This document shows, piece by piece, positions 1 to 5,797 of a stretch of DNA of 6,113 nt (its first letter is position 1; every line of letters starts with the position of its first letter). The stretch spans positions 1-6,113 of the forward strand of contig JAISKU010000180.1 in NCBI GenBank assembly GCA_031261245.1. Direction: 5' to 3'. The translations under genes and the position numbers were made by a program. This DNA comes from Oscillospiraceae bacterium. GTDB taxonomy: Bacteria > Bacillota > Clostridia > Oscillospirales > Oscillospiraceae. The notes beneath the pieces were generated by a model, which ran no database searches, was not told the origin of the DNA, and was given only the letters and a program-made list of their open reading frames with translations.

Positions 1-417
1 AAGGTGTGGTTCCTCATCGCGCCCGCCTCGGTAGGCGCGATGTACCTCAACGCCGTCTCTCTCGGCATAAGCGTCGCGATTGCGTTCGTGCTTCTCAACG
101 TCAACCGCAACGAGATTGTGGACATCATCGAGGTGAACGAGGGTCGCCGCATAGACAGCATGATCGCCACGACGGACAATCTCGTCAATAAGCTCGCCGT
201 CGCGGGCATGACGCAGGTTTTCACCCTCTCGCTCTCCTCCGCGGGGTTTGACGCGAAGCTCCCGGTGCAGCCGGACGCGGTGATAAACGTAATCACGCTC
301 ATGATGGGCTGGGTGCCGGTAATAATAACGGTGATTATGGGCGCGGCGGCGTTCTTCCTCACCATTGAAAAAGACCACAGCGCCGCAATAGAAAAAAGGC
401 GCGGCTACAAGGGGTAG
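1..417 (+). CDS. GPH-family (MelB-type) sugar:cation symporter, C-terminal part
   Basis: This is the last 138 residues of a membrane transporter whose N-terminal two thirds lie left of the window; the frame is open from base 1 (Lys, Val, Trp) to the TAG at 415-417. A hydrophobic helix (about residues 3-32) leads into a polar loop with DIIEVNEGRR near residues 39-48 and a following NLVNKLA. This corresponds to the conserved D-x-x-E-x-x-x-G-x-R stretch and the F/L-x-x-K-x helix start of glycoside-pentoside-hexuronide symporters (MFS_2 fold). A second strong helix, VITLMMGWVPVIITVIMGAAAFF, is followed by a basic cytoplasmic tail (EKRRGYKG). By family it would import a sugar or glycoside with Na+ or H+; the substrate cannot be read from this fragment. 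It ends 24 nt from the convergent hydrolase gene, with no clear terminator between. Confidence 0.82.
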   Translation, partial: KVWFLIAPASVGAMYLNAVSLGISVAIAFVLLNVNRNEIVDIIEVNEGRRIDSMIATTDNLVNKLAVAGMTQVFTLSLSSAGFDAKLPVQPDAVINVITLMMGWVPVIITVIMGAAAFFLTIEKDHSAAIEKRRGYKG

Positions 418-441
418 ACGCTTCGGCAACGCCGCGCAGCC

Positions 442-1125
442 TCATTTCACCCAATCCCTATACACAGTCAAATCACCCGCCGGGAACACCTCGCCGTGCC
501 CCGGGTAAATCAAATCCGGATTTATTCCGGTCATCGTATCCCAGGATTTATAGAAATCCTCAATGCTTTCAATCAATACGGTGTGCCGGTTTGAGTTGAA
601 AAACCGGCGGTTCATGGCGGCGTCGCCGCACAAAACCGCGTTGTTTTCGGGCAGATAAAGTCCGATTGAATCGCGGGTGTGTCCCGGCAGCGCTATAACC
701 CGCGCGGCGATTCCCGCTTTTTCAAAAAACGCGTCGTCCGCGACCGTTATCCGGTACGAATCCGAAATCGGCGGATATCCGCCGCGTTTACCTCTTGTGT
801 ATCTGTCCAAAACCTTTCCGAGCCAGTTTTTATAGACATATTTCCCGTCATATCTGCCCGCTTTTAGCGCGGCGAGAGATTTTTCGCCCGCAAGCAGCCG
901 CGCCGCGGTCTTATTGAGCAGCTCCTCCGCAAATCCGGCGTGGTCAATATGCGCGTGGGTGAGAAACAGATATGCCAGCTCCTCTTTTCGCCAACGCTTA
1001 CAAAACCGCTCGAGGAAGCCGTCCGCCTCCCCCGGAAGCCCGGTGTCAACGGCGATAATGCCCGCGGGCGTCTCCAGAATCCAGTTGTTGCGCGTCATCG
1101 TCCCGATGTTTGATATTGTAATCAT
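442..1125 (-). CDS. Metallo-beta-lactamase-fold hydrolase
   Basis: A 227-residue soluble enzyme with the complete MBL metal-binding set: HAHIDH (His57, His59, Asp61, His62), PGHT (His149), GDAAMN (Asp168) and PGHG (His210). These ligands support a dinuclear metal site as in glyoxalase II-like, lactonase and related thioester/ester hydrolases. The N-terminus (MITISNIGTM, then DTGLPGEADG) is the usual first strand-turn of the fold, and there is no signal peptide. The start at 1125 is chosen because GGAGGAGGG (1141-1133) lies 7 nt upstream; the frame opens further to a TTG at 1143, but that would put the ribosome site inside the gene. The substrate is unknown; family members range from glyoxalase II to lactonases. 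The gene begins only 27 nt after the tRNA-Leu terminator tract, so its promoter is unclear. Confidence 0.9.
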   Translation of the reverse strand: MITISNIGTMTRNNWILETPAGIIAVDTGLPGEADGFLERFCKRWRKEELAYLFLTHAHIDHAGFAEELLNKTAARLLAGEKSLAALKAGRYDGKYVYKNWLGKVLDRYTRGKRGGYPPISDSYRITVADDAFFEKAGIAARVIALPGHTRDSIGLYLPENNAVLCGDAAMNRRFFNSNRHTVLIESIEDFYKSWDTMTGINPDLIYPGHGEVFPAGDLTVYRDWVK

Positions 1126-1132
1126 ATTTTGA

Positions 1133-1141
1133 CCCTCCTCC
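1133..1141 (-). promoter_or_regulatory. Ribosome binding site of the MBL hydrolase
   Basis: GGAGGAGGG on the minus strand, 7 nt before the ATG at 1125. It decides the start codon against the in-frame TTG at 1143. Confidence 0.85.
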
Positions 1142-1152
1142 AACTAACGCAC

Positions 1153-1184
1153 AAAAAAACAAGACCCGCCAACGGCGGGTCTTG
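1153..1184 (-). terminator. Rho-independent terminator of tRNA-Leu
   Basis: On the minus strand an 11-bp perfect stem (CAAGACCCGCC pairing with GGCGGGTCTTG, positions 1184-1174 and 1170-1160) closes a 3-nt loop and is followed at once by seven T residues (1159-1153). It lies 9 nt beyond the CCA end of the tRNA. It also lies directly upstream of the hydrolase gene on the same strand and so should insulate that gene from tRNA transcription. Confidence 0.93.
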
Positions 1185-1193
1185 CTCTATTCG

Positions 1194-1281
1194 TGGTGCG
1201 CGAGGCGGGACTTGAACCCGCACGCCCGTGAAGAGCACTGGCACCTGAAGCCAGCGAGTCTGCCAATTCCACCACTCGCGC
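1194..1281 (-). tRNA. tRNA-Leu (anticodon CAG)
   Basis: An 88-nt class II tRNA with encoded CCA. The acceptor stem GCGCGAG pairs perfectly with CTCGCGC, followed by discriminator A and CCA (1197-1194). The D-arm contains GGAATTGGCAGAC. The anticodon stem CTGGC/GCCAG (1254-1250 and 1242-1238) encloses the loop TTCAGGT with anticodon CAG at 1247-1245, reading CUG leucine codons. A long variable arm (TGCTCTTCACGGGCG region) and a T-arm GCGGG-TTCAAGT-CCCGC complete it. The long variable arm and the A73 discriminator are both as expected for leucine. It has its own promoter and terminator and so appears to be a single-tRNA unit. Confidence 0.97.
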
Positions 1282-1283
1282 GT

Positions 1284-1310
1284 CGCGGAGATTATATTAA
1301 CATCTCCGCG
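1284..1310. repeat. Perfect 9-bp inverted repeat over the tRNA-Leu -10 region
   Basis: CGCGGAGAT (1284-1292) and ATCTCCGCG (1302-1310) are exact reverse complements separated by the AT-rich 9-mer TATATTAAC. The spacer and one arm hold the tRNA promoter -10 element and the likely start site. No T-run follows on either strand, so an ordinary intrinsic terminator is unlikely. It could be an operator, or a hairpin at the 3' end of the deacetylase-like lipoprotein mRNA whose stop codon is at 1350. Confidence 0.7.
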
Positions 1311-1322
1311 CCCAACTGTCAA
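1291..1322 (-). promoter_or_regulatory. Sigma-A promoter of tRNA-Leu
   Basis: A perfect -35 TTGACA lies at 1322-1317 on the minus strand. Two -10 choices overlap: TATAAT at 1296-1291 (perfect, but a 20-nt spacer) and TAATAT at 1299-1294 (4 of 6, 17-nt spacer). Either gives a start about 3-6 nt before the mature 5' end at 1281, a very short leader as expected for a tRNA gene. The -10 region lies in the loop of a perfect inverted repeat (1284-1310). Confidence 0.8.
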
Positions 1323-1349
1323 GTGTTGTTTTGTTACTTTTTCGTTACC

Positions 1350-2585
1350 TCACCAGGTTTTGACGTAATCCACGCCCGTCGGAGCCTTGCCCGTCGGCCG
1401 CGCGCTGTCCCACACCTCTTTCGCGTCGTAGAACTTGAGGTATCTGTCGCGCTCGGCGCGCAGCGTGTGCCCGTCCGCGTGCATCCTGTCACAAATCACG
1501 GCGCAGATGTCCGGTTTGATGTAGGAAAACGACTCGTTCCCCACGGACGCGAATATGCGGAAGCCGAGACTCTGGTAGTATTTGAACGCCTCGCCCGTCT
1601 TTGTAAAGTCGCCGGCGTCAAGCCGCGAGCCGTGCGGGTAGACAAGCAGCTTCGTCGGCCCGACTATGTCCCCGACGTCGTGCTGCCACCGCTCCGCGTC
1701 GGCCTTCACCGTCCCGAGCGACTTCGTCTCAAACCGGATATGCCCCCAGCTGTGCGACGCGAAGTACCAGCCCGTCTCCTTGAGCTTTTCGACAATCGGC
1801 TTCACGCGCGCGACCTCCCGTAGGCGGTTCTCCTCAAACGCCTCGGTCATGGCGCCCGTTATCGTGTTCGTGCGATAGCCGAGAATTCCCTCGTACCCCG
1901 TCAGGCACAGGCACCCCTTCGCCCCGTTCAGCGAGAAATCCGGGTGCTCTTTTATGAATTTGTCCAATACCGTAATCGTGTCGAGATCCTGCGAGATCAC
2001 GGAGTTCCCCTCGGGGTCGAGGCCGTAGCTCCATATCTCCCCGTCCGGCCCGAGAATCAGCCGATAGGTGAACCCGTTGCCGAGCATGTACGGATAGTAG
2101 CACAGATCGTCATACGAGAGGATTATCGGTATCTTCCCCTCGGGAATCATAAGCGTGTTGCGCTTCATGCGCTGCGCTCCGCCGTCCGTCGTGTACTCGC
2201 TCCACACGTCGTTCATGTCCACGATGATGTAGTGCTTGTCGTACAAGCTCTGCAAAATCCTGTTGTACTCGTCGAGCGTCACCATGTACTCGTCAAAGCC
2301 CCACTCCTCGCTGTCCCCGTCGAACGCCTGCTCCGGGTACGTTATGACGGTGTGGAAAAACAGGTGCTCCACCGTGTCGTCCCACGGCACGAGCGTCACC
2401 GGCTCGGTGACGGCCTCCGTCGCCTCCGGCGGCTCGACGACGTGCGTAATCCCCGGCGTCGTCTGCTCCGCCTCCGGCGGCTCCGACTCCGGCGCGCCCG
2501 TCGGCCCGGCGGGCGCCTCGGACTTCCCGCACGCCGAGAGCAGCATAATCACAATAAAAATCCCATAAAGCAAGCGTCTTTTCAC
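1350..2585 (-). CDS. Polysaccharide deacetylase (NodB)-like lipoprotein
   Basis: A 411-residue secreted lipoprotein. The start is a GTG at 2585, chosen because GGAGG (2596-2592) lies 6 nt upstream and because translation then begins with a proper signal peptide: KRR, a hydrophobic run, then the lipobox LSAC with lipidated Cys19. A start further upstream would bury the signal. A Pro/Glu/Thr-rich linker (about residues 20-70) should hold the domain off the membrane. The catalytic part resembles the NodB/CE4 fold: LSYDD (Asp159, Asp160) as motif 1, HSWGH (His278, His282) as the metal-binding H-x-x-x-H motif 2, and YPHGSR (316-321) as motif 3. By family it would remove acyl groups from a cell-wall or capsular glycan, but activity is inferred. 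About 118 residues separate motifs 1 and 2, far more than in simple NodB domains. It is transcribed from a promoter that overlaps the one for the divergent URO-D-like gene. Confidence 0.83.
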   Translation of the reverse strand: MKRRLLYGIFIVIMLLSACGKSEAPAGPTGAPESEPPEAEQTTPGITHVVEPPEATEAVTEPVTLVPWDDTVEHLFFHTVITYPEQAFDGDSEEWGFDEYMVTLDEYNRILQSLYDKHYIIVDMNDVWSEYTTDGGAQRMKRNTLMIPEGKIPIILSYDDLCYYPYMLGNGFTYRLILGPDGEIWSYGLDPEGNSVISQDLDTITVLDKFIKEHPDFSLNGAKGCLCLTGYEGILGYRTNTITGAMTEAFEENRLREVARVKPIVEKLKETGWYFASHSWGHIRFETKSLGTVKADAERWQHDVGDIVGPTKLLVYPHGSRLDAGDFTKTGEAFKYYQSLGFRIFASVGNESFSYIKPDICAVICDRMHADGHTLRAERDRYLKFYDAKEVWDSARPTGKAPTGVDYVKTW

Positions 2586-2616
2586 GTCTGTCCTCCGTTG
2601 CGATATTTTTGTGTAT

Positions 2617-2645
2617 ATTGTAGCACATTTCGCCGGGATTGACAA
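2617..2645 (-). promoter_or_regulatory. Promoter of the deacetylase-like lipoprotein
   Basis: On the minus strand TTGTCA (2645-2640), a 17-nt spacer and TACAAT (2622-2617), each one mismatch from consensus. Transcription would start near 2610, giving a leader of about 25 nt that carries the GGAGG ribosome site at 2596-2592. Its -35 overlaps the -35 of the divergent promoter. Confidence 0.8.
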
Positions 2646-2667
2646 TCAAAATAAGTTAATATATAAT
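2639..2667 (+). promoter_or_regulatory. Consensus sigma-A promoter of the URO-D-like gene
   Basis: TTGACA (2639-2644), a 17-nt AT-rich spacer and TATAAT (2662-2667): a full match to the housekeeping consensus with optimal spacing. The predicted start near 2674 leaves a leader of about 70 nt. I see no riboswitch-like structure in that leader. Confidence 0.88.
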
Positions 2668-2730
2668 AATCCTCAATCGGCAAATCCCGCTCAAACTATT
2701 ATACAGTGCAGAAATAAATATTAAACTTTT

Positions 2731-2736
2731 AGGAGG
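2731..2736 (+). promoter_or_regulatory. Strong ribosome binding site of the URO-D-like gene
   Basis: AGGAGG, 7 nt before the ATG at 2744, is a near-ideal Shine-Dalgarno sequence. With the consensus promoter it suggests high expression. Confidence 0.88.
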
Positions 2737-2743
2737 TATCCAG

Positions 2744-3823
2744 ATGTCCATTCCCTTTGACCAGAAGGAAATCACCGAGGCCGTTGAAGCGCCGAGCTTT
2801 TTCGGAACCACCACCAAAATCTACAAATACCCCGTAACCGCGAAAGAGGCGTACAAAAAACTCTATGAGCGCAAGCCCGTGTGGCAGATCATGGGCATGA
2901 GTGAAATCCAGATGTTCTCCCCCGAGGTCACGCCCGACAACATCGCGCGCGGCTTTGTGTTCGACGGAAGCGGCCACCCTCCCGCGACGGATAAGCAGCT
3001 TGAGCCCGACATGTTCGGCATCGAGTGGGAGTTTGTCGCGCAGGTCGGCGGCTCGATGGTTCGCCCGGGCACGCCGTTCCTTTCCGACGCGAATGAGTGG
3101 CGCGAAAAGCTCGTCTGGCCGGACATCGAGAAGTGGGACTGGGAAAAAGCCGCGAAGGACAACGCGCAATTTCTCACCACCGACAAATTCGTACAGGCGT
3201 GGTTCCTCACCGGGTGGTTTGAGCGCCTGATCTCCTTCATGGACTTCGAGGCCGCCGCGTACGCGCTCGTGGACGAGGATCAGCAGGACGCGGTAAAAGA
3301 GCTGTTCCTCGCGCTCTCCGACCTGTACATCAAAATCTTTGACAAATACCTCACATACTTCCCGCAGATCGACGGCTTCAGTATCCACGACGACTGGGGC
3401 GGGCAAAAATCCTGTTTCTTCTCCCCCGACACCGCCGAGGAGATCATCGTCCCCGCGATGCGCAAGGTCACGGACTACCTGCACAGCCGCGGAATCTGGT
3501 GCGACCTGCACTCCTGCGGGCAGGAGATCAAGCAAATCCCGAACTTCATCAAGGGCGGTTGGGACTCCTGGTCAGGCCAGCCGATGAACGACACGCAGAA
3601 AGAATACGAACTCTACGGCGACGACATTCTCATCTCCGTCGCGCCCGACCTGATCGACCTCTCCATCTCCGAGGAGGAGCAGCGCGCCAAGGCGCGCGAG
3701 TACGCCGACAAATTCGCGAACCCCGCAAAGCCGTCGTTCTTCAACTACGCCGGCGCGGCGAACCTCACCCCCGCCTACAGCGATGAGCTGTACAAGCAGA
3801 GCAGGCTCAACTACGCAAAGTAA
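2744..3823 (+). CDS. Uroporphyrinogen decarboxylase (URO-D) family protein, probable methyltransferase-type
   Basis: A 359-residue cytoplasmic protein without signal or membrane segments. The C-terminal half carries features of the URO-D/MtaA superfamily: a strand-end IDGFSIHDDWGGQ (residues 209-221), a segment CFFSPDTAEEIIVPAMRKV typical of the following helix, and DLHSCGQ (254-260), the H-x-C pair that binds zinc in MtaA/MtbA-type corrinoid methyltransferases. No Cys occurs after Cys258, so the third ligand of the MtaA-type His-x-Cys...Cys site is absent or replaced. True HemE enzymes have a different N-terminal active site, so heme synthesis is unlikely. Many clostridial relatives work beside corrinoid proteins in O- or N-demethylation, but no corrinoid-binding partner is present here. 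It is monocistronic: strong promoter, strong ribosome site and a terminator 18 nt after the stop. The exact reaction is unknown. Confidence 0.8.
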   Translation: MSIPFDQKEITEAVEAPSFFGTTTKIYKYPVTAKEAYKKLYERKPVWQIMGMSEIQMFSPEVTPDNIARGFVFDGSGHPPATDKQLEPDMFGIEWEFVAQVGGSMVRPGTPFLSDANEWREKLVWPDIEKWDWEKAAKDNAQFLTTDKFVQAWFLTGWFERLISFMDFEAAAYALVDEDQQDAVKELFLALSDLYIKIFDKYLTYFPQIDGFSIHDDWGGQKSCFFSPDTAEEIIVPAMRKVTDYLHSRGIWCDLHSCGQEIKQIPNFIKGGWDSWSGQPMNDTQKEYELYGDDILISVAPDLIDLSISEEEQRAKAREYADKFANPAKPSFFNYAGAANLTPAYSDELYKQSRLNYAK

Positions 3824-3841
3824 ACCAAAACAGGTACAAAG

Positions 3842-3870
3842 AAGCGGCGGGATGAAAATCCCGCCGCTTT
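3842..3870. terminator. Hairpin terminator shared by two convergent genes
   Basis: AAGCGGCGGGAT (3842-3853) and ATCCCGCCGCTT (3858-3869) form a perfect 12-bp stem with a GAAA loop. On the plus strand it ends in TTTCCTT; on the minus strand the stem is followed by CTTTG. It lies between the stop of the URO-D-like gene (3823) and the stop of the C39-like lipoprotein (3880), so it probably stops transcription from both sides, although both T-tracts are short. Confidence 0.85.
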
Positions 3871-3879
3871 CCTTATAAA

Positions 3880-4818
3880 TTACGCCGCGGGCTTCGCCGC
3901 GATGAACAGCATGTCGTTGTCCGCCGGGTCGTCGCCGAAGAAATTGTACATCGTGAAGTTGTACAAAAACCGCTCCGCGCCGTACACGCCGTAGCCGTCC
4001 TGGTTGTGATCCGTCGTGTCATACGGATCCGCGACTATCAGCACGTCGTCGCCCTCGAAATCGTCGGTGCCCATCGTGTCGTAGCCGATTATCGCCTGCC
4101 AGTGCCCGCCCCAGTCGTTCCAGCACACGAGCACGGGCGTGCCGTTCTTCAGATAATTCAAAATCGTGTCGAGGTGGAACTCCTCGTACACGCTCTCGCC
4201 GAGGTCGCGCGTCGTCTCAAGCACGAAATTGATGCTGTCCGCGTCGTTGAGCTTCTCGAATATCGCGATCTCCTCGTCAAGCGACGTGGCCGACGGCTTG
4301 TTTCCCTGCGGCCGCAGCTCGCCGAGCCCCCACTCGTCGAATTTTCCGGGATAGAAGTAGTCCACGACCATCAACGCCGCCGCGACGCCGCAGCTCCACT
4401 CGCTCGTCTGCTGAATCGTCCGGAATTTCGGCAGAATCGTCAGCGTGTCGGTTGAGACCATGTTGTACGGGTCGATGCTCGAAAAATACGGCGAGCCCGC
4501 GTGGTCGCCCTGCCGCTCCTCGAAGTAGCCCGGAACTCCGTCCGCGCCGTCCTCGGGAGAGAGGTCGCGCCCGTATGTGATCTTCATCTCGTCGGAGTAG
4601 TTGCCGCCCGGCGTCGGCTCCGGCGTTATCACCGGCGGCTCCGGCGTAGTCACCGGCGGACTCGGCGATGTGCTCGGCGTCGTCACGACGGGCTCCGGCG
4701 TCGGAGTCGCGGCAGGCGTCGGATTCGTCGGATCCGGCGGCGCGATCTTTTTCGCACACCCTGCGGCGAGCGCGAGCAGCATTGCGATTGCGAGTAGCGT
4801 TGCAAGAGTTTTTTTCAT
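3880..4818 (-). CDS. Lipoprotein with C39-like (papain-fold) cysteine peptidase domain
   Basis: A 312-residue secreted lipoprotein. The signal peptide (MKKTLATLLA, hydrophobic run) ends in the lipobox LAAGC with Cys21. A Pro/Thr-rich stalk covers about residues 27-71, partly as a seven-residue repeat (PPVTTPE, PPVITPE). The domain that follows matches the peptidase C39-like (C39_2, YvpB-type) pattern: QQTSEWSCGVAAALMV (oxyanion Gln137, catalytic Cys143), GGHWQAIIGYD (His239) and VADPYD (Asp264). All expected active-site residues are present, so it could be an active thiol peptidase or amidase outside the membrane; its target is unknown. There is no ABC transporter domain as in true bacteriocin-processing C39 exporters. 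The ATG at 4818 follows AAGGAAAG (4834-4827) by 8 nt. It lies downstream of the DegV gene on the same strand, with a palindromic repeat between, and ends at the shared terminator at 3842-3870. Confidence 0.86.
   Translation of the reverse strand: MKKTLATLLAIAMLLALAAGCAKKIAPPDPTNPTPAATPTPEPVVTTPSTSPSPPVTTPEPPVITPEPTPGGNYSDEMKITYGRDLSPEDGADGVPGYFEERQGDHAGSPYFSSIDPYNMVSTDTLTILPKFRTIQQTSEWSCGVAAALMVVDYFYPGKFDEWGLGELRPQGNKPSATSLDEEIAIFEKLNDADSINFVLETTRDLGESVYEEFHLDTILNYLKNGTPVLVCWNDWGGHWQAIIGYDTMGTDDFEGDDVLIVADPYDTTDHNQDGYGVYGAERFLYNFTMYNFFGDDPADNDMLFIAAKPAA
4629..4667. repeat. 21-bp tandem repeat encoding a Pro/Thr stalk
   Basis: TCACCGGCGGCTCCGGCG (from 4629) recurs as TCACCGGCGGACTCGGCG (from 4650), a period of 21 nt or seven codons. 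On the coding (minus) strand it gives the PPVTTPE/PPVITPE units of the lipoprotein stalk. Such repeats can change copy number and so alter stalk length. Confidence 0.6.
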
Positions 4819-4847
4819 CCTTTTTTCTTTCCTTTTCTGTTAATATA

Positions 4848-4915
4848 TGTAGGGGCGGCCATTGGCCGTCCTCGGGCGATTGATACCCCTCGTGGCACAG
4901 GTAATCGCCCCTACA
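4848..4915. repeat. 68-bp palindromic repeat with terminal inverted repeats (MITE-like)
   Basis: The ends are exact 10-bp inverted repeats, TGTAGGGGCG (4848-4857) and CGCCCCTACA (4906-4915). Inside are two further hairpins: one around GGCC-ATT-GGCC (4853-4871) and one pairing GGGCGATT (4874-4881) with AATCGCCC (4903-4910). The layout of short G-rich termini with internal hairpins resembles small dispersed, non-coding repeats seen between genes in many Clostridia genomes; I recognise the class but cannot check copy number here. It fills most of the gap between the DegV gene and the lipoprotein gene, and one end carries the DegV stop codon. No clear target-site duplication is visible. Confidence 0.75.
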
Positions 4916-5747
4916 GTCTGTAGTATAAAATCCCGAGCGTCACGGGCCCGCAGTGGTTCGATATCGTACACCCCGCTATCGGCGCGTGAATCTCCTCAAA
5001 CGGCCCGCACTCGAGTATCGCCGCCCGCACGCTCGCGAGCACCTCGTCCGGCACGCCGTTCGCGTGCGTCATAAAAATGCGCTTGTAGTCGATGTCGTCG
5101 CGCCCCGCGAGCTTGTCTTTCACGTACTGCAAAATCACGACCTCGAACTTCCCCCGGTACTTCCTGCCCACGTCCATCTTGCCGTTCTCCATCTCGATGC
5201 ACGGCTTGAGCTTGAGGATGTTCGCGCCGAGCGCCGCCACGCCGGAGCACCGCCCGCCGCGGTGCAGATATTTCAGCGAGTCTATGACAAAGCTCGTCTC
5301 AATCGTTTTCAGACGCTCGAGCAGCTTCTCGTATATCTCCTCCGCGTCCATTCCCGCCTCCGCCATAATCGCGGCGTCCACGGCAATCATGCCCGCGCCC
5401 GAGGACAGGCTGCGCGAGTCTATGACGTACACCGGTCTCCCCGCTCCCGCGAGGCACGCGTTCTGAAAGCACGCCGAAATCTCGCTGCTCAAATCGACGT
5501 GTATCACGGCGTCGTGATCCTCAAAATACTCGTCGAAGCGCTCCGTGTACTCCACGACGTTTATCGCCGCCGTCGTACACACTCCCCCGCCCTCGACCCA
5601 TTTGAAGAGATCCTCCGGAGAGAAGTCCACGCCGTCCTTGTACGTGTCGCCGCAAACTATCGTCATCGGCACAACTCCGATATCATAACGGGCTACCAGC
5701 TCCGGCGTCAAATCGCAGGCGCTGTCCATGGATATCTTTATTTTCAT
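4911..5747 (-). CDS. DegV family protein (fatty-acid-binding, FakB-like)
   Basis: A 278-residue soluble protein of normal length for the family. Visible family motifs: DSACDL (8-13) near the N-terminus, TTAAI (58-62) at the position of the usual TSxPS fatty-acid-head-group loop, DLSSEISACFQNA (85-97), VIDSRSLSSGAGM (108-120), LKYLHRGGRCSG (158-169) and HCGPVTLGI (265-273). DegV/FakB proteins bind a fatty acid and, in Gram-positives, can present it to the kinase FakA for phosphorylation before phospholipid synthesis; whether this copy does so is inference, and no fakA-like gene is in view. The ATG at 5747 is preceded by a run of six G (5759-5754) with a 6-nt gap, an unusual Shine-Dalgarno. The TAG stop falls inside the terminal repeat of the adjoining palindromic element. 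The gene diverges from ctsR. Confidence 0.92.
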   Translation of the reverse strand: MKIKISMDSACDLTPELVARYDIGVVPMTIVCGDTYKDGVDFSPEDLFKWVEGGGVCTTAAINVVEYTERFDEYFEDHDAVIHVDLSSEISACFQNACLAGAGRPVYVIDSRSLSSGAGMIAVDAAIMAEAGMDAEEIYEKLLERLKTIETSFVIDSLKYLHRGGRCSGVAALGANILKLKPCIEMENGKMDVGRKYRGKFEVVILQYVKDKLAGRDDIDYKRIFMTHANGVPDEVLASVRAAILECGPFEEIHAPIAGCTISNHCGPVTLGILYYRL

Positions 5748-5768
5748 CGTTTTCCCCCCATTTTTGAT

Positions 5769-5797
5769 ATTCTATCATCAACGCGCGGAATATGCAA
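5769..5797 (-). promoter_or_regulatory. Probable promoter of the DegV gene
   Basis: On the minus strand TAGAAT (5774-5769, one mismatch to consensus) lies 17 nt after a weak -35 TTGCAT (5797-5792, three matches). The start would be near 5762, giving a leader of about 15 nt. The weak -35 lies in the loop of the inverted repeat 5782-5821, consistent with activator or repressor control. Confidence 0.55.

Noticed and set aside
418..441. Possible terminator between the symporter and the MBL hydrolase
   Set aside because: The 24-nt gap has only short, imperfect GC complementarity and no T-run on either strand.
1182..1823. Plus-strand open frame starting next to the tRNA
   Set aside because: It runs antisense through the tRNA-Leu and the lipoprotein gene. 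Part of its translation (CARRDLNPHAREEH-like) is the usual false peptide from a reverse-strand tRNA.
1944..2642. Plus-strand open frame opposite the deacetylase-like lipoprotein
   Set aside because: Arg/Val-rich shadow frame with no ribosome site; the minus-strand protein has a signal peptide, lipobox and catalytic motifs.
2729..3535. Long open frame on the minus strand, antisense to the URO-D-like gene
   Set aside because: It lacks a credible ribosome site and shows an Arg/Val/Asp-rich composition typical of the antisense frame of a GC-rich gene; the plus-strand gene has a promoter, ribosome site, terminator and family motifs.
4842..4847. TATATT as a -10 box for the C39-like lipoprotein, next to the palindromic element
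   Set aside because: No acceptable -35 is found 16-18 nt upstream within the repeat, so I do not call a promoter; transcription from degV through the repeat is equally possible.
4848..4915. CRISPR repeat or attachment site
   Set aside because: Only one unit, no spaced copies, no cas or integrase genes nearby; the inverted-repeat structure fits a small dispersed element better.
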